The notes beneath the pieces were generated by a model that searched no databases, had not been told where the DNA came from, and saw only the letters and a program-made list of their open reading frames with translations. DNA of 64,000 bases from a bacterium (GTDB taxonomy: Bacteria > Sysuimicrobiota > Sysuimicrobiia > Sysuimicrobiales > Segetimicrobiaceae). The position numbers were made by a program, and so were the translations under genes. Below, in pieces: positions 62,351-64,000 of this stretch; position 1 is the first letter of the stretch; the number at the start of each line of letters is the position of its first letter. The DNA is taken from contig DATGFS010000003.1 in assembly GCA_035308905.1 (NCBI GenBank), positions 107,459-171,458 on the forward strand, written 5' to 3'.

Positions 62351-63409
62351 CTAGATGCGCGTCCGCCCGTGATAGATCTCCTGGAGCACGTCCATGGTGA
62401 AGAGCTCCGCGCCGACGTTGATGCCCGTCCGCTTGAACAGGTCGACGTTCTTCGCGATGTCCGCGCCGTCCATCCAGAGGAGGCCGTGCTGGGCCGTCAC
62501 CGGCGTCTGCATCAGCTTCTCGATCGTGACCTTGTTGCCGAGGTACTGTGACATGTAGCTGAGGCCGAGCGCCTTGCCGTACTTCTCCACGGTCAGCTTC
62601 GCGCCGAGCGAGGGGTTGGCGGCGTTGGCCTGCCAGCCGCGGATCTCCGCGCGGAGGAACCGGACCACGTCCGCCCGCCGGTTCCGCAGCGTGTCCTCGA
62701 GCACGTAGTAGCAGCCGGAATACGACGAGTAGCCGTAGTCGGCGAACAGAAAGAACTCCACCGGGACGCCCGCAACTTGTAATTCGACCGGCTGCTCCGT
62801 CGCAAACGAGACGAAGGCGTCCACGTCGCCGGTCACGAGCGGCGCCGGATCGAACTGAACCGGGACGCGGGTGATCTTGGCCGCGTCGAGGCGGTTGAGC
62901 GCAAGCCACGTGGTCCAGGGGATGCTGTCGGCCGCCGCGACGCCGACGCGCTTGCCGATCAGGTCCTGCGGCGTGCGGATCGGATTCTTCTTCAGCGAGA
63001 GAATCGCAAGCGGGCTCTTCTGGTACAGGACGCCGAGCACCTTGATCGGCGCGCCTCGCTCCCGCGCCTTCGCCAGGATCTGCGCGCCGGTGCCGCAGCC
63101 GAACAGCGCCTTCCCGGAGACGATCGCGGTCACGACGTCGATGCCGGGGCCGCCCGAAAGCATGTCGATGTCGAGGCCTTCGTCTTTGTAGTAGCCGTTC
63201 GCATCGGCGATGAAGCTGCCGGCGAACTCCACCGTCTTCACCCACCCGAATTGCACGGCGGCGCGTGTGGCGGCGCCGGCGGCGAGCGCCGTCGCGCGGA
63301 CGGCGCGGTCCCACCAGACGCCGGCGGCAACGGCCGCCCCCGTTTCGAGCGAACGGCGGAGCAGCGTCCGGCGGTCAATGGCCGCCGCCAGTAGCGGGCG
63401 TGCACCCAT
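62351..63409 (-). CDS. ABC substrate-binding protein, NMT1/THI5 type
   Basis: 352 residues. The N-terminus DRRTLLRRS plus a hydrophobic run is a probable Tat-type signal. The mature part has AGSFIADANGYYKDEGLDID and GPGIDVVTAIVSGKALFG, as in NMT1/THI5 and SsuA-like proteins that bind pyrimidines, sulfonates or similar small ligands. ATG at 63409 has GAGGTG upstream. First gene of the operon ending with adenine deaminase, which makes a nucleobase-related ligand worth considering. Confidence 0.9.
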   Translation of the reverse strand: MGARPLLAAAIDRRTLLRRSLETGAAVAAGVWWDRAVRATALAAGAATRAAVQFGWVKTVEFAGSFIADANGYYKDEGLDIDMLSGGPGIDVVTAIVSGKALFGCGTGAQILAKARERGAPIKVLGVLYQKSPLAILSLKKNPIRTPQDLIGKRVGVAAADSIPWTTWLALNRLDAAKITRVPVQFDPAPLVTGDVDAFVSFATEQPVELQVAGVPVEFFLFADYGYSSYSGCYYVLEDTLRNRRADVVRFLRAEIRGWQANAANPSLGAKLTVEKYGKALGLSYMSQYLGNKVTIEKLMQTPVTAQHGLLWMDGADIAKNVDLFKRTGINVGAELFTMDVLQEIYHGRTRI

Positions 63410-63476
63410 GTCGGTCACCTCGTCCGGGAAGTGGTCGCGGAGAACAATGACACTACGTACGGGCGCGGGGCGCCGG

Positions 63477-63510
63477 TTCCCTCCCATCGGGCGGCCGGGC
63501 GACGAGGGAA
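63477..63510. repeat. Inverted repeat upstream of Nramp-like gene
   Basis: TTCCCTC and GAGGGAA separated by 20 bases, ending 12 bases before the start of the metal-transporter gene. Could be an operator for a metal-responsive regulator or a hairpin around the ribosome site; evidence is only the symmetry. Confidence 0.35.
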
Positions 63511-63522
63511 GACTAGCGTTGT

Positions 63523-64000
63523 ATGGCTCAGACTTCCGCCCGCGCCAATCACAAACACCCCGGCCCCGGCGCCCGCGAAGCGCGCGTCCGCGGGGCGCGC
63601 TCCTGGATCGTCCGGCGCGCGCGCATCCTGGGACCCGGCGTCATCACCGGCGCCTCCGACGACGATCCCTCGGGTGTGGCGACCTACGCGGTGGCGGGCG
63701 CCTCGCTCGGCCTCGCCACGCTTTGGACCGCGTTGTTCACGATCCCGATGATGGCGGCGGTGCAGTTCATCTCCGCCAAGGTCGGACTGGCCACCGGGCG
63801 CGGGCTGACGGCCGCCCTCCGGAGCCGGTATCCCGCGTGGGCGGTGTCGGCGGCGGTGTTCGGTCTTGCGGTCGCGAACACGATCAACGCCGGGGCCGAC
63901 ATCGGCGCGGTCGCCGCCGCCTTCAACCTGATGATCCCCGTGCCGACCGCGGCGATGATCGTCCCGATCGCGGCCGCGATCGTCGCGCTGCTGGTGTGGG
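63523..64000 (+). CDS. Nramp-like divalent metal transporter, partial
   Basis: First 159 residues of a membrane protein cut by the window edge. GPGVITGASDDDPSGVATY replaces the DPGN metal motif of classical Nramp in helix 1. That form is seen in the Nramp-related subgroup that includes Mg2+-type and other transporters. Helices follow (LATLWTALFTIPMMAAVQFI and others) with NAGADIGAVAAAF. ATG at 63523; the ribosome site is weak. Divergent from the NMT1-type operon. Metal specificity unknown. Confidence 0.88.
   Translation, partial: MAQTSARANHKHPGPGAREARVRGARSWIVRRARILGPGVITGASDDDPSGVATYAVAGASLGLATLWTALFTIPMMAAVQFISAKVGLATGRGLTAALRSRYPAWAVSAAVFGLAVANTINAGADIGAVAAAFNLMIPVPTAAMIVPIAAAIVALLVW

Overview
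The window is GC-rich (roughly 70 %), densely coded bacterial chromosome with about 60 protein genes, one tRNA and one SRP RNA. There are no insertion sequences, phage genes or CRISPR arrays that I can see. The SRP RNA is the long type with an Alu domain, as in Bacillus. The bc complex is of the menaquinol-type QcrA/B/C kind with a diheme QcrC, and the oxidase has a small subunit IV and a CtaG. Flavin-dependent LLM enzymes and many stop/start overlaps (ATGA, GTGA) are present. Together this points to an aerobic, organotrophic, GC-rich lineage on the Bacillati/Terrabacteria side (Firmicutes-, Actinomycetota- or Chloroflexota-related, or a candidate phylum near them) rather than a proteobacterium. 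A finer placement cannot be made from the sequence alone.

Region 1 (1-20,764) is a catabolic and uptake island. It holds three closely similar extracellular solute-binding proteins, one DppB/DppC permease pair and four M24 metallohydrolases. It also has two N-carbamoylsarcosine-amidase-like cysteine hydrolases, two creatininase-family proteins and an alpha/beta hydrolase. The remaining enzymes are a threonine-synthase-like PLP enzyme, an Ldh-family dehydrogenase, a D-threonine-aldolase-like enzyme and an LLM flavoenzyme, with one PAS/Fis regulator. These sit in back-to-back operons that repeat the same gene families. A related set (M20-free, with one more creatininase-family protein, binding protein, LLM enzyme, permease pair and an acyl-CoA ligase) occurs at 35.8-42.8 kb. 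The families match the three steps of creatinine breakdown (creatininase, creatinase-fold enzyme, N-carbamoylsarcosine amidase), but the real substrate is unknown.

Region 2 (20.8-26.6 kb) has the SRP RNA and a minus-strand run of small housekeeping or stress-type genes: VOC protein, HAD phosphatase, ABM monooxygenase, NAD-dependent epimerase, DUF6176-like protein, methyltransferase, S51 peptidase and an MFS exporter. A divergent second MFS transporter and a SnoaL-like remnant follow.

Region 3 (28.1-35.7 kb) is the respiratory locus. ctaC-ctaD-ctaF on the plus strand converge on ctaE-qcrC-qcrA-qcrB-ctaG on the minus strand. Together they encode a menaquinol:cytochrome c reductase and an aa3-type oxidase.

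Region 4 (42.9-50 kb) has a long CDF metal transporter, signal peptidase I, tRNA-Ser(GGA) overlapping the end of a nitrilase gene, and a three-subunit molybdenum hydroxylase of the form II CO-dehydrogenase-like type. Region 5 (50.1-64 kb) has a branched-chain-amino-acid-type ABC transporter without a binding protein, an AlkA-like glycosylase, a fifth M24 enzyme and acetyl-CoA synthetase. It ends with an NMT1-type ABC transporter operon that includes adenine deaminase, and the start of an Nramp-like transporter cut by the window edge.
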